This document shows, one piece after another, positions 1 to 9,014 of a DNA stretch of 62,500 nucleotides (position 1 is its first letter; each line of letters starts with the position of its first letter). The position numbers were made by a program, and so were the translations under genes. The notes beneath the pieces were generated by a model. That model had not been told where the DNA came from, searched no databases, and worked only from the letters and a program-made list of their open reading frames with translations. This stretch comes from Prorocentrum cordatum (taxonomy: Eukaryota > Sar > Dinophyceae > Prorocentrales > Prorocentraceae), in NCBI GenBank assembly GCA_963575745.1, contig CAUYUJ010015842.1, positions 127,501 to 190,000 on the forward strand, in the 5' to 3' direction.

Positions 1-102
1 TTCCCATATTTTCTGGGTTTCTGTCTTCCCCCCCGCTTCCCATATTTTCCAATATTTTCTGGGGAATCGAGGATTAATTGTGTTTGTGTGTTTTTCCCTC
101 TC
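1..102 (-). mobile_element. Family E introner-like element, copy 1 (cut by window edge)
   Basis: About 100-160 bp element with CCCATATTTTC blocks, a C7-C10 run, a GAATCGACGATTAATTG-like core and TGTGTTTGTGTG. Other copies lie at 15310, 23974, 41307 and 42541, all in the same orientation. Read on the minus strand every copy begins at CAG followed by GA, a possible dinoflagellate-type non-GT splice donor. Confidence 0.7.
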
Positions 103-262
103 CTGACTCTTGGGCGCCACCCTGCCACGAGTGCGACCGCTGGCGCCCTCGGTCCTTCAGGCCTTGGAACGGCAGCTCCAGGCAGGACTTCACCGCATCC
201 AGCGACTGCGGCATCTGTTTCGGACCCCTGAGCCTCACTCCCCACTCCTGTGGAGTCTTCAA
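103..262 (-). CDS. Candidate exon, unknown protein
   Basis: Open minus-strand frame abutting element E copy 1 and ending at CAG|GA, the junction seen at every E copy. The predicted peptide (about 53 residues, containing PKQMPQSLDAVKSCLE) has balanced composition, unlike the biased shadows around it. No family is recognised. The upstream boundary is not defined. Coding status rests on composition and the junction only. Confidence 0.28.
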
Positions 263-540
263 GGGGACCAGAGATCAAAATTCTGAAGTATTCTTGGGCT
301 TGGTGCGTCTTCTCGCGTGGCATTTTCGGGCCCAAGAGGGCCTTCAAGACGAGCCGGGACGCCTCTTGGGAGTCTGACCCAACACGCAGACACGGTGGCG
401 GGATGGGCCCGAGGCCATTCGATAAGTTGCCACGGCACTACCTGCCACTGGCATTCAGGCTGAGACTGAAGCTAAAAGACCATGTGCAAGACCAGGGCGC
501 GTGACCCAGCGGATGGGCACAGGTAGTTAGCGAGGACCGG
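263..540. other. Unassigned GC-rich spacer
   Basis: No gene, repeat or RNA signal recognised. Confidence 0.5.
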
Positions 541-754
541 CACACGTACGCACGGAAAGTTCGTGTTGTGACGACTTCTACGCAGGTTAACCTGCAACTC
601 CTACCATGGTCGCTACAATGATCGCGGCGTCCCGATCACGGAGACCATTCGATACGGGCCGAGTCCAGGCCACCGACGGCGTTCAACCTTGAACGCTCGG
701 ACTGGGATCGCCGCCGCGTCGACACAACACGCACCTGCGGCACTTGCGCACGTG
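541..754. mobile_element. Family Q inverted-repeat element, copy 1
   Basis: Diverged copy of the element at 2161-2364. Both contain GCGTTCAACCTT followed by GGGATCGCCGCCG-like sequence. The ends are inverted around CACGTACGCAC and GCGCACGTG. Confidence 0.55.
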
Positions 755-1078
755 AGCGGATCGATCGGATCGACATGGACCCTGCAGCCACATGCGTGCA
801 TCAACCTGCTCCGCTTTCGCGTGCCGACCTCCCGCAACTGGCCCAAGCCGAGCAAGAGCCGCCGCCCCCCCCCGCGCTGAAGCGGGGCCCGCCCATGCTG
901 TAGCCGCACATCAGCGTTGGCGGTGACCCACAGCTCTCCTCGCCGAACGGGGGGGGCGAGAAGAAGAACGAGGCGGACGGGACGGCCGCTGCCTCAACTG
1001 GACCTCCTCTGACATGGAGCCCGCCCTTCGCCATGCCGCCATCGCCGGTGCTCGGGCACACGGCGGGCCACATCTCTG
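755..1078 (-). CDS. Candidate exon, unknown protein
   Basis: Minus-strand open segment lying exactly between elements H (1079) and Q (541). The peptide is protein-like (for example EMWPAVCPSTGDGGMAKGG) but the frame appears to shift at the C9 run near 868-878, after which a different frame looks coding (GQLREVGTRKRSRLM). That is either a pseudogene lesion or a homopolymer error. No domain recognised. Confidence 0.25.
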
Positions 1079-1211
1079 GCCCTCGCTCGGACGTCCATTC
1101 CCTGTTTGTTTTCGGTTTCGTGCGTTGTTTTCTAAATTTTAAAAGATGAACAAGAATGCTCCTCGATGGTCCTCGCTGAAGGAAAAAATGCACACGTCCG
1201 AGCGGTGCCAA
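1079..1211 (-). mobile_element. Family H short inverted-repeat element, copy 1
   Basis: Ends carry TCGCTCGGACGTCCATT and its near complement GCACACGTCCGAGCGGTGCC. Copies occur at 1752 and 44637. The interior contains GCTCCTCGATGGTCCTCG. Flanks CAGAT/GAGAT (minus strand) may be a 5 bp target duplication. Confidence 0.65.
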
Positions 1212-1386
1212 GATCTGCGCCTGGCACAGCCGGGAGGCCTCCACCTCAAGAGCGCGCGCCCCCCCCCCACGCCCTCCCCGCCCGACGCACGAGCGGCGCC
1301 CACGCATCTCCGCATGCGCGCCCTCGCGGTCCTGGCTTCCAAGGGGCGCGATCCCGCGGCTAAAGCGATCGCACGGCTGCTTGGAC

Positions 1387-1492
1387 GCCCGAGTTATCCG
1401 GGGTAACTCGGGTCCGGGGTAACTCGGGTTCGAATTTCCCGAAAAACGAACCCGAGTTAGCCCTGACCCGAGCTACCCCTGATGATTCGGGG
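1387..1492. repeat. Foldback palindrome
   Basis: Left arm contains GGGGTAACTCGGGT twice. The right arm is its imperfect inverted copy (ACCCGAGTTAGCC, GACCCGAGCTACCCC) around a loop at TTTCCCGAAAAA. It could form a hairpin of about 45 bp stem. The following stretch to 1670 is GC-rich with no other feature. Confidence 0.6.
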
Positions 1493-1670
1493 CTCTGAGC
1501 TGCGCTCCGCGCGGGGCAGGAGCGACACCACCACCCCGCATTATCCGCGGGGTCGCGGCCCAGTGGCCCCGCCCCCCGCGGGACCAAGGGTGCGAATAAT
1601 CAGGGTCTTCGCCCTCGACCAGCGGCCCTTCTTCCGACGGCCGGTGCCCGAGCTTGGCGGCTCGCAGAGG

Positions 1671-1950
1671 GGGGCGGAGGGAGGGGGGGCGGCTTCTCCG
1701 AAGGAGGCTGCCGCTTAGACGGCGCCAACCTTGCATCTATAGATCAGGACCCTTGCCATCGCTCGGACGTCCATTTCCCGTGCATGTTTCGGTTTCGTGC
1801 GTGTTTTTTGTTTGTGCTCGATGGTCCAGGCTGGTCCTCGATGGTCCTCGCCGAGAAAAAATGCACACGTCCGCGCGATGCCAAGGTCCGCGCCAACTAC
1901 GAAGCAGGGGTGCTTCTGAGAACCCCTCCCGAACCCCCCTCTGCGCGTGG
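1671..1950. mobile_element. Family I element, copy 1, split by family H
   Basis: Left part (GGCTTCTCCGAAGGAGGCTGC) and right part (GAAGCAGGGGTGCTTCTGAGA) match the contiguous copy at 33267-33431. They are separated by family H copy 2 at 1752-1885, so H inserted into an older I element. Confidence 0.6.
1752..1885 (-). mobile_element. Family H element, copy 2 (nested)
   Basis: Ends CTTGCCATCGCTCGGACGT and its inverse, 134 bp. It sits inside family I copy 1. Confidence 0.7.
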
Positions 1951-2160
1951 CTGATGAGCCCCCCGCCCCCCCCGCGCAGCTGGGCCGCCCCGCGACGCGA
2001 TCCGAGCCCCCCCCCTGCGCCCCGCGGAGGACAGAGAGCGCCAGGCGCGGGCGGCCATCGGCTGCCGCGGGGGGCGCCGGCAGCATTCCAAGGGGCGAAG
2101 ATCATAGACAAGACAGGCACGGGGCAGAGATAGCGCGGGGTCCATGACTTGGGCGCCCGA
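1951..2160. other. Unassigned GC-rich spacer
   Basis: No feature recognised. Confidence 0.4.
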
Positions 2161-2364
2161 AGTAGGTACGGCAGGTTCGCGTCGTGTCGACCATGGCGTT
2201 GGTGCCTGACAGCGCGGGGATCCTTCAAACTTGAACGATCGGCCGTTCCGTGAACGCCGGATCCTTCAACGACGGGCCGATTCTGGGCCACGGGCGGCGT
2301 TCAACCTTCAACGCACGCGCTGGGGTCGCCGCCGGTCGGCACGACGCGAACCTGCCGTACGTAG
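2161..2364. mobile_element. Family Q inverted-repeat element, copy 2
   Basis: About 30 bp terminal inverted repeats: GTACGGCAGGTTCGCGTCGT at the left and its near-perfect complement ACGACGCGAACCTGCCGTAC at the right. Length 204 bp. Confidence 0.75.
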
Positions 2365-2365
2365 G

Positions 2366-2519
2366 GGGCAAACACACCTACCTCGCTTTTGACCACCCCC
2401 GCTTCCAAGAGATACCAAGCGATGCCAAACTACGGCATGTACTTGTCAGGCCGCTTGACGAGGAGGCGTATGGTATGACTTGGTTTTGCCTGGAGTACGC
2501 TCTGAGTACGGTGCGGTAA
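2366..2519 (+). CDS. Candidate exon or 3' coding end, unknown protein
   Basis: Open plus-strand frame starting at the right end of Q copy 2 and ending at TAA near 2519. The peptide (about 50 residues, containing HPRFQEIPSDAKLRHVLV) has ordinary composition. No family recognised. Its position against an inverted-repeat element resembles the introner-exon junctions elsewhere in the window. Confidence 0.3.
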
Positions 2520-2520
2520 A

Positions 2521-2592
2521 AATGGGCACGATGCCCAGCAGCAAGTGTTGTCCGAAACCGACGGCGGGGCCGCTGCTGGGCAGACGGCCTTG
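2521..2592. repeat. Short dispersed palindromic repeat (S)
   Basis: Arms GCCCAGCAGC and GCTGCTGGGC around GTTGTCCGAAACCGAC. A diverged copy is at about 59334-59403. Confidence 0.5.
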
Positions 2593-2710
2593 CTGCCTGG
2601 AATGGCCCACGCCAGCGGCGGCACGGGCCACGGACCCAGCTCAAGATTGACAAGGACTGCTGTCATTCTCCGTGCCCTTTCCTTCCGGGCCCATTTCGAT
2701 CGTGCCAATA

Positions 2711-2880
2711 TCGGGGATGGACAGACCTCCCTTTAGTAAAACGTGGTTTAGTGAAAACGACCCGAGGCCCAAACCTGGCGGGCGCAAGCCTGGAAAATAA
2801 CGGCCGCGGCGCCCTCTCGAGAACCGAAAAGGACAATTCACTAATCGACGTGTCACTGTTGGGGGTTCTGTCCGCCCCGA
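2711..2880 (+). mobile_element. Family A MITE-like element, copy 1
   Basis: 170 bp with inverted ends TCGGGGATGGACAGACC and its complement (GTCTGTCC..CCCCGA). The interior has TTTAGTGAAAACGA and ATTCACTAATCGACGTG. Flanks CAATA and CACTA look like a decayed 5 bp target duplication. Other copies: 8239, 18427, 33007. Confidence 0.8.
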
Positions 2881-3190
2881 CACTATGTCTGATTCCGGAG
2901 CCCCCGCACCCAAACAACTTGCCGTCGCATCTTGGGGGGCACATCTGTTGCCCGTGCTGGGGGCCTCTTGAGCCGTCTGGGCGCCCTTTCGGGGGCCTCT
3001 GCGGCCGTCTTGGGGCGATCCGTGGAGCCTCTTGGCCCGCCTTGGGGTGTCGGGGGGCCGAACAGACGGGGACAGGAAAAACCGGAAAGCCCTAAGGAAA
3101 ACCACTAATTTTGCCTCTCGGAGCCCTCCTGGAGTCTCTCTTGGAGGCTCCTTGGGGAGTCTTCGGGGCTTCGTGGGCCGTCGAGCGGCC
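2881..3190. repeat. Degenerate GGGCCTCTTGGG-type repeat
   Basis: Many loose copies of a motif like GGGGGCCTCTTGAGCCGTC. The complementary type (GCCCCAAGAGG) recurs at 20280-20800 and 32450-32990. Confidence 0.45.
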
Positions 3191-3744
3191 ATCTTGCACG
3201 ATCTGGACCGATCAGTCGGCGACTCCTCGTCCTCTTGGGGCCGCCCGAGCCGCCCGGAAACGGTCGGCCGGCTTCTGCCGGCGTTCAGCCCGTGGCCGGG
3301 GCCAGGTTTCGGCGGGTGCCCCTCTCAGAACCGCCCCCCCCCCGCAAGGTCGGGGAACAACTTGCAGCGAGACGAACAGTCGGGACCCGTCGCAAATGCA
3401 TATGCCCTGATCCATGTTCCCCGGTCTCCGTGAAGCGCTGTCCGCCAGGCTTCCACCAGCAGGGTCCACTGCCAAGGAGGGAGAGAAGGAGACGCAGGAG
3501 AGGACGGCCTCGTGACTCAGAGGGCCCGCGCAGGAGCCGCAGCCGTGGACTCCGGAGCGCCGTGCCCAAGGAGTACGGGGCACGACGCCCGAGGCGAAGA
3601 GAGCGACCTGTGGCCCTGGCGACATCCAGCTGTGCTCTCGCCGACGCGAGGGCACCTCGATCCGCAAACGCACCTCTGCCGTGCGTCCTCGAGGTGGCAA
3701 GTCTCGCATGCAAGCGCAGCACACGTCGAAGGTGTAGCAGGGGG
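3191..3744. other. Unassigned GC-rich DNA
   Basis: Long frames exist on both strands but show biased composition typical of high GC. No gene supported. Confidence 0.4.
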
Positions 3745-3808
3745 GAGGAGGAGGAGGAGGAGGAGGAGGAGGAGGAGGAGGAGGAGGAGGAGGAGGAAGA
3801 GGAGGAGT
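3745..3808. repeat. (GAG)n microsatellite
   Basis: About 20 trinucleotide units, few interruptions. Confidence 0.95.
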
Positions 3809-4636
3809 AGGAAGAAAAACATGAATGTGATTATGGCCTGGTCCGTGAACGCGACCCCGCTCCAATAGACGAATGGATCTGGGGCAATCTGGTCAGAGGC
3901 TAGAGAGCGCAAAAGGTCAAAACAAGTGCAGGGCGTCAGAGCTGCGATCACGGATGGCCTCAACGGGAGTTCCAGACACGGTGGAGGTTTTAGGTAAGGT
4001 CGCCTTCGATAAGGAACCCAGGGCATCGCGACCGATGGGCGGCCAAATGTCGGCCACCCACCTCGCCTTGAGACAAGAAGGGATGAGGCAGGGTCTGGGC
4101 CCCAGGAAAACGTTCCTTATCCAATGCCGCCGCCGTACATCACCCCCAACCCAACGCCCTGATCCCACCGTCACACCTTTCGACTTTGCATGCGTCAGCC
4201 CTCCCTTGGCATCGCATCGAGGAGGGGGATCACGAGGGCACTTGGCCCAGCAGGGGGCGTTGCCTGGGAGCGAGGGAGAGCGGGCGCGAGCGAGCGAGAG
4301 CGCGGCGACGGTCCGGCGGGACAAGCCCTATAGAAGGGTGGCACGAAAGGGAGGGCGGAGCCCCCCCGGAGTGGGACTGGGTGGCTTGAGGTCGATAGGT
4401 GAGAGGTGATGTGGGAAGTCATGTGCTGGAAGCTGGATGTCGGGGGAGGATGGGGAGAGGGATGAGCGAAGGATAGCGAAGAGGCTCAGCGTCACCCTAG
4501 CGAGATTCCCGGAGAGGGATGTCGACGGGACACAGGGAGACAAACATAAATCCATTCAATTTCTGGATTCCCTATATTGCTGCACACTGTTCTGGATGTT
4601 CCTCCTCCCCCCCCCCATTTCCCAAGATTTCGGGAG
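3809..4636. other. Unassigned, lower-GC DNA
   Basis: No gene recognised. 4550-4640 resembles a decayed family E element (ATTCCCTATATTG, C-run) but is too diverged to call. Confidence 0.4.
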
Positions 4637-4774
4637 CCTTGGCGCTTGCTTGTGCTTGTGTTTTCTGTTTGTGCTTGTGCTCATGCTCGTGCTTGTGCTT
4701 GTGCTTGAGCTCGGCTTGTGCTTCTGCTTCTGCTTGCGTGCGTCAGACTTGTACTCGTGCTTGTGCCTGTGCCT

Positions 4775-4809
<35 letters not shown>

Positions 4810-4850
4810 TGTGCTTGGCTTGTGCTTGTGCTCGTGTCTGACTTCGCCCC
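4637..4850. repeat. GTGCTT/GTGCTC hexamer array
   Basis: About 30 imperfect units of (C/T)TGTGCT / CGTGCT. Confidence 0.9.
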
Positions 4851-5035
4851 CCAAGCGTGAGGCAGACGACCTGGAGCCGGCGGGGCGTGGAGCGGCCGCC
4901 TTGGCCTCCCTAATGGCGGCCGTGAGCGCCTGGCGGCAAGGGGGCGGGGGGGGGGAGGGCGGGAGGGGCAGCGAGGCAGGGGGGGCATCCACGATGAGAC
5001 ATCGTGCCGCAAGGGGATCTAGGACATCTAGGGTC

Positions 5036-5210
5036 AGGTCGGGCGTGTCACCCTACAGGGGGATGTTCGACAAAAAAAAATCCCCAACAATGCCCCAAAA
5101 AGGTCAAACAAGTACACCAAAAATAGTCCCCGGACTATTGTTTGATTATGTTGGGGGTTTTTTGCATTTCTCGTCGAAAATCCCCCTGTAGGGGGACAAG
5201 CCCGACTTAA
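5036..5210. mobile_element. Family B MITE-like element, copy 1
   Basis: 175 bp. Inverted ends of about 35 bp: AGGTCGGGCGTGTCACCC with CTACAGGGGGAT at left, inverse GTCGAAAATCCCCCTGTAG with CCCGACTTAA at right. Flanked by ATCTAGGGTC (5026-5035) and ATCTAGTGTC (5211-5220), a 9/10 bp target duplication. Ten copies in the window. Confidence 0.85.
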
Positions 5211-5220
5211 ATCTAGTGTC

Positions 5221-5411
5221 AGGTCGGGCATGCCCTCCTACAAGCGGATTCTTGACGAAAATAAAAAACAATAGTCAGAAACGAAAGCTTAACAAAACCA
5301 TGCGAAGTTTGGACGATGCAAGCTCGTCAAAAGTAGTCGACACATCGTCCCCAGACTATGTTTTAAACTATATTCGAACCCTCCTCCTGCAGAGGGACAT
5401 GCCCCACTTAA
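5221..5411. mobile_element. Family B element, copy 2
   Basis: Follows copy 1 directly, sharing its right flank ATCTAGTGTC; right flank ATCTGGGGGC (7/10). The two copies therefore sit in tandem on one duplicated target. Confidence 0.8.
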
Positions 5412-5421
5412 ATCTGGGGGC

Positions 5422-6850
5422 GCGCATCTCGCCGAATTCTTGGGGCTCATGGAGGTGCCCAGGAGGGTGGGCTCCGTGGGCCCCCGAGGCTTCCGGGGGG
5501 CACCTGCTGCCAAGGCCCGCTTCGCAGTCGACGCGCTCCCTGCTCTGTGACAGTGCCCATCGGTCGGACAAAGCACGCAGAAACATGCAGTGGGAAGGCG
5601 TTGAAAGCAGATTGGGTCTCCGCCCGACCCCTGAGGACGCACTGAAAGGGGGAGAAACCACTCGATCACTGAGGCAAGAATCTGGGAATCCCAGAATACT
5701 TACTTTAACCGGAAGCCGGGCAAGGGCTGCTAAATCCGTGGCTGCTAAAATCGACCTCCGGGAAGCTGTCTTCGTCCTTCCAGGAAGAAGCCCGTTGACT
5801 GTTTCGCGTGCCGCGCCTCATTCCGCGAAGTGTTTTTTTCCTTCTGGGAGGGCCGTTTTAGCAGCCACGGTTTTAGCAACCCTCGCCCAACTTCCGATCG
5901 AAGCGACCGGTGGGTGATCAATTCACCAGGGAGCCAGATACATTTGACGTGGCCAGCCTGAGCGAGGGCCGGAGACACTCGGGCGTTGGCAGAACTGGGT
6001 TTCGTGGGACCTGGTTTAGTGAGGTGTACTGGGGGACGCCCCTCCGCCCCATGCCGTCGCCCGAAAAACACCAGCTGCGGCAGACCTGGTTTAGCGACTC
6101 TGGCTCATTCAAGGGCTCCGAGGCCCTAGCACAGACCGGGTTCCCTCACAGGGGGTCCTGGCTACATCCGAGACACAACGAACGGCCCCAGAGAAGCAGA
6201 CACGCCTCCGCACGGGTTGGCCAAGGCGGTGGGGCGGACCCTGGGCTGCGCGTTCCGCCAGCGGTTGGTCGGGCGCGGGCTCGCGGCAGCCCTTGCGCAG
6301 GCTCTGGGCCCGTGCGTGCCAGGTGCGCAATGCCACCCCCTCGCTTTCCCCTCCCCCTCCCCGCGCCCTCATGTCGTGTCGTCTCTTCGTGTGTCGTTTC
6401 TCTTCTCTGGGCCACAAGGCCCCTCTTGCGCTTGTATCGGGGAGACGTAAGACTCGGGTACGGGGGACTCGGATTGGCCTGACGGGGGTCATCATTAAAA
6501 TGACGAGACCCAATCTGAAATTTGACGCGGGCTCCCTCTGCAGACATCTCACGAAAACGGGTCCGTCAAAATCCAGGACGCGCTCGTCAAAAAAAAACCT
6601 GCAAACCCGAGTTCTGGCTCACTCGAGTCTTGCGCTTCCCCAATTGTAGAGTGCATACATGCGCTGAGCATCACGGTAAATACTGCAAGTCCGAACGAGC
6701 AAGCGCATCACAATAAGATGCTGGGAGACAAGACGACGATCCGTTTGAAGATGGCGTTCTGCCGCCTCCGCGTTCAAGCTCGCATGCACACCAAGCCTTC
6801 TCCCAAATCCCCTGATGGCCTGAGGGGACCAACATCTGTTCTGTGCCTGT
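5422..6850. other. Unassigned region
   Basis: Holds repeated fragments TTTAGCAGCC / GACCTGGTTTAG-like (5730-6100) that hint at a decayed element. No gene or defined repeat called. Confidence 0.35.
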
Positions 6851-7010
6851 TTCCATGTGTCTGAATCCTTTCCTCCTTCGAACAGTTTTTCTCGTCCCCT
6901 ACCTCTGGGCTGGCTTTGCATCCTGAGTCGTTTTGATGGCAGTTTCGGATCCGAGAAGCGGCCCCCACAGCCCCGAGAAGTCCAAAAACCGGACGCCGCG
7001 ATTTCCTGGC
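6851..7010. repeat. Possible diverged family J element
   Basis: GCATCCTGAGTCGTTTTGATGG matches the family J core, but the rest has decayed. Confidence 0.3.
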
Positions 7011-7617
7011 GACGCCCGGGACTGGCGCTGGCGGCCGGCACTGGGCAGCCATTGGCAGACGCGCCGAGAAGGACCGAAGAAGGTGCGCGAAGAGGGCGAG
7101 GAAAACGGAGGAACCCTCGGCATGGAGCTGCCGAGAGACTGTTCGCCTCTTTGTCACGGCTGAGGGGGCCAGTGGGCACCCCTGGGGCGCGCGCGAAAGC
7201 GAGCGTGTGTGGCGTGCGGCTCTGGGCCCTGCGGCGTCTGAAGGCCCCAGGGACTGGGGATGGGAAAACGGAGAGACGCCGATTTGTGCGATCCTCTCCA
7301 GACCACTCCCGATGTGCGTTCTGACCAAGATTCGAGGCGAATCCAGCCCGTAGCGACGAGGGGCTTGTTTCGCGCCGGCGTTAGGGTGGTGCTATGGTTC
7401 TCGTGCGTGTGTTTGTGTGTGTTTGGGTGTTTAGCTCTGCGCGCGGAGAAGGAGGAGGAAGGGGAGGCAGCTGAAACGGGAAAGCGGGAGCGAAGACGGC
7501 CGGCAAGGCAGGAAGCAGCCGTCGACTAGAATGCAACAGAGCAGAACAACGAACGACCCACAGCAAGAAGGCAGCACAACAAGGCGTAGCGTCTTTTGCT
7601 CGAGCGTGCCTTCAGCC
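7011..7617. other. Unassigned region
   Basis: No gene recognised. A short TGTGTTTGTGTGTG stretch is at 7408-7425. Confidence 0.35.
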
Positions 7618-7619
7618 TG

Positions 7620-8120
7620 TCAAGAGCCCCAATGCACAAAACGGGACACATCGCCCAGAGCGCGTTTGAGGGTGAACCGAGTCCATGGCCACCGCCCGCG
7701 GAGGTCCCGCAGCTCGATGCCCCAGGCGGTGGCTACCGGTACAACTCCCAGCCTTGGAGCGCGGGTCTCCGAGTGCTTATGTGTATGATGATGTGAACAA
7801 GCCTCGAACTGATCCCTATCCCTAAGATCGGCAAGTGCCAAGGCGATGATAATGACAGGGATGAGCCTCAGAAAGGAAGGGGATCCTGAGATCAGCACCG
7901 GGGCCAGGTGACGCCAGAAATAAGGATAGGGATATGCTTCCAGCCGGTAAGATGTTTCTTCTTCGGCTACCTTCCAGAAGCGCTCTCTGCATGGCGGTGG
8001 CAAGGCGGCGCCCCGACTACGCGCGCACCCGCCGGAAGGTTCGCGGAGGCCTCGTCGTCGTCGTCGTCGCTGTTGTCGCCGTCGTTCGGCTCCGAACAAG
8101 GATGACCCCATAATGGGGGC
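7620..8120 (-). CDS. Candidate coding segment interrupted by element D
   Basis: A minus-strand frame with a convincing C-terminal part (7620-7760, containing VATAWGIELRDLRGRWPW, stop TGA). Upstream of element D copy 1 (7793-7950) lies an Asp-rich segment (GDNSDDDDDEASANLPAG) ending GGAAG|GTAGCC, a good GT donor. The joining acceptor is not clear and frames do not join simply, so the two parts may not belong to one exon pair. No domain recognised. Confidence 0.3.
   Translation of the reverse strand, partial: APIMGSSLFGAERRRQQRRRRRRGLREPSGGCARSRGAALPPPCRERFWKVAEEETSYRLEAYPYPYFWRHLAPVLISGSPSFLRLIPVIIIALALADLRDRDQFEACSHHHTHKHSETRAPRLGVVPVATAWGIELRDLRGRWPWTRFTLKRALGDVSRFVHWGS
7793..7950. mobile_element. 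Family D inverted-repeat element, copy 1
   Basis: 158 bp. Ends resemble GTTACCAGCCTCGAGCAT then CCCTATCCCTA, inverted at the right (GGATAGGGATATG, CAGCCGGTAA). Other copies at 36260 and 43799. Confidence 0.75.
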
Positions 8121-8238
8121 ATACTTGTGAGCGCTTTCTTTTTCTGCGTTTCGACATTGGGCGGAAGGGGGGGGAGGGGGGGGGAGGGGTCTGGCTCCAG
8201 ACTTCTGCCTGATGCGACTGTTTGCAACAGTGCGTCCT

Positions 8239-8410
8239 TCGGGGATGGACAGACCCCCCTTTAGTAAAACGTGATTTAGTGAAAACGACCTGAAGCCCAA
8301 ACCTGGCGGGCGCAAGCCTGGAAAATAGCGGCCACGGCGCCCTCTCGAGAACCGAAAACGGACAATTCACTAATCGACGTGTCCCTGTTGGGGGTTCTGT
8401 GCACCCCCGA
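8239..8410 (+). mobile_element. Family A element, copy 2
   Basis: 172 bp, flanked by a perfect 5 bp duplication GTCCT (8234-8238 and 8411-8415). Confidence 0.9.
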
Positions 8411-8610
8411 GTCCTATGGGGCAGACTCCACCTGCTCGAAACCGGCGCACCGAACAGCCAAGATCTACTCTATGGGGGGGGGGAGGGGGGCTAAATCGAG
8501 GGAGCACTGTTCGGGTGACAGTGGGCTTCCCGTTAAGACCATGAACTCCCACGGGCGCCCAGGGCTGTCGGATAACAAAATATCTGAATGGCGAGCCTGA
8601 GGCCAAGTCG

Positions 8611-8794
8611 GTACTCCAGATTTCGTAATCAAAGGGAGGGGGTCTGGACCATCCAAGACAAGCTATTTCAGACCTCCCCCGTGGGAGAACCCTCCAAAAC
8701 ATCGTCCCCAGACCCCCCAGGCCCTCAAAGATAGCCTGCAAGAGACCCCCCCCCGAAATGAGACCCTCTCCCTTTATTGCGAAATCTGGGGTAC
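8611..8794. mobile_element. Family C inverted-repeat element, copy 1
   Basis: 184 bp. Ends GTACTCCAGATTTCGTAAT and GCGAAATCTGGGGTAC are inverted repeats continuing into AAAGGGAGGGGGTCT / AGACCCTCTCCCTTT. A second copy at 36079. Confidence 0.85.
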
Positions 8795-8910
8795 CCTGTT
8801 TGGCGTGCACACAATGAGCAGGAACCCTCATAGTCGGGCGTCGCGGAACAATCGCAGTCGTTGCTGTCAACCTTTCCGGCCTCTGGACGACGCTACGCAG
8901 CTCAAGGATT

Positions 8911-8995
8911 AGGTCGGGCGTGTCCTCCTACAGTCGGATGTTGGAGGGACATGTAAAAAAACAAGTGGCGCGAACACTAACAAAAACAAGTGGCG
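8911..8995. mobile_element. Family B element, copy 3, left end
   Basis: AGGTCGGGCGTGTCCTCCTA then CAGTCGGATGTTGG, a clear left end. The matching right-end sequence (TTTTGAATATTCCTCC) appears only at about 11490-11508, beyond the minisatellite. Confidence 0.7.
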
Positions 8996-9014
8996 CGCAT
9001 GCCAGGGCTCATGC

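Noticed and set aside
1420-1440. GGGTTCGAATTTCCC as a tRNA B-box
   Set aside because: It is the loop side of the foldback at 1387-1492; no acceptor stem, D arm or anticodon arm fits.
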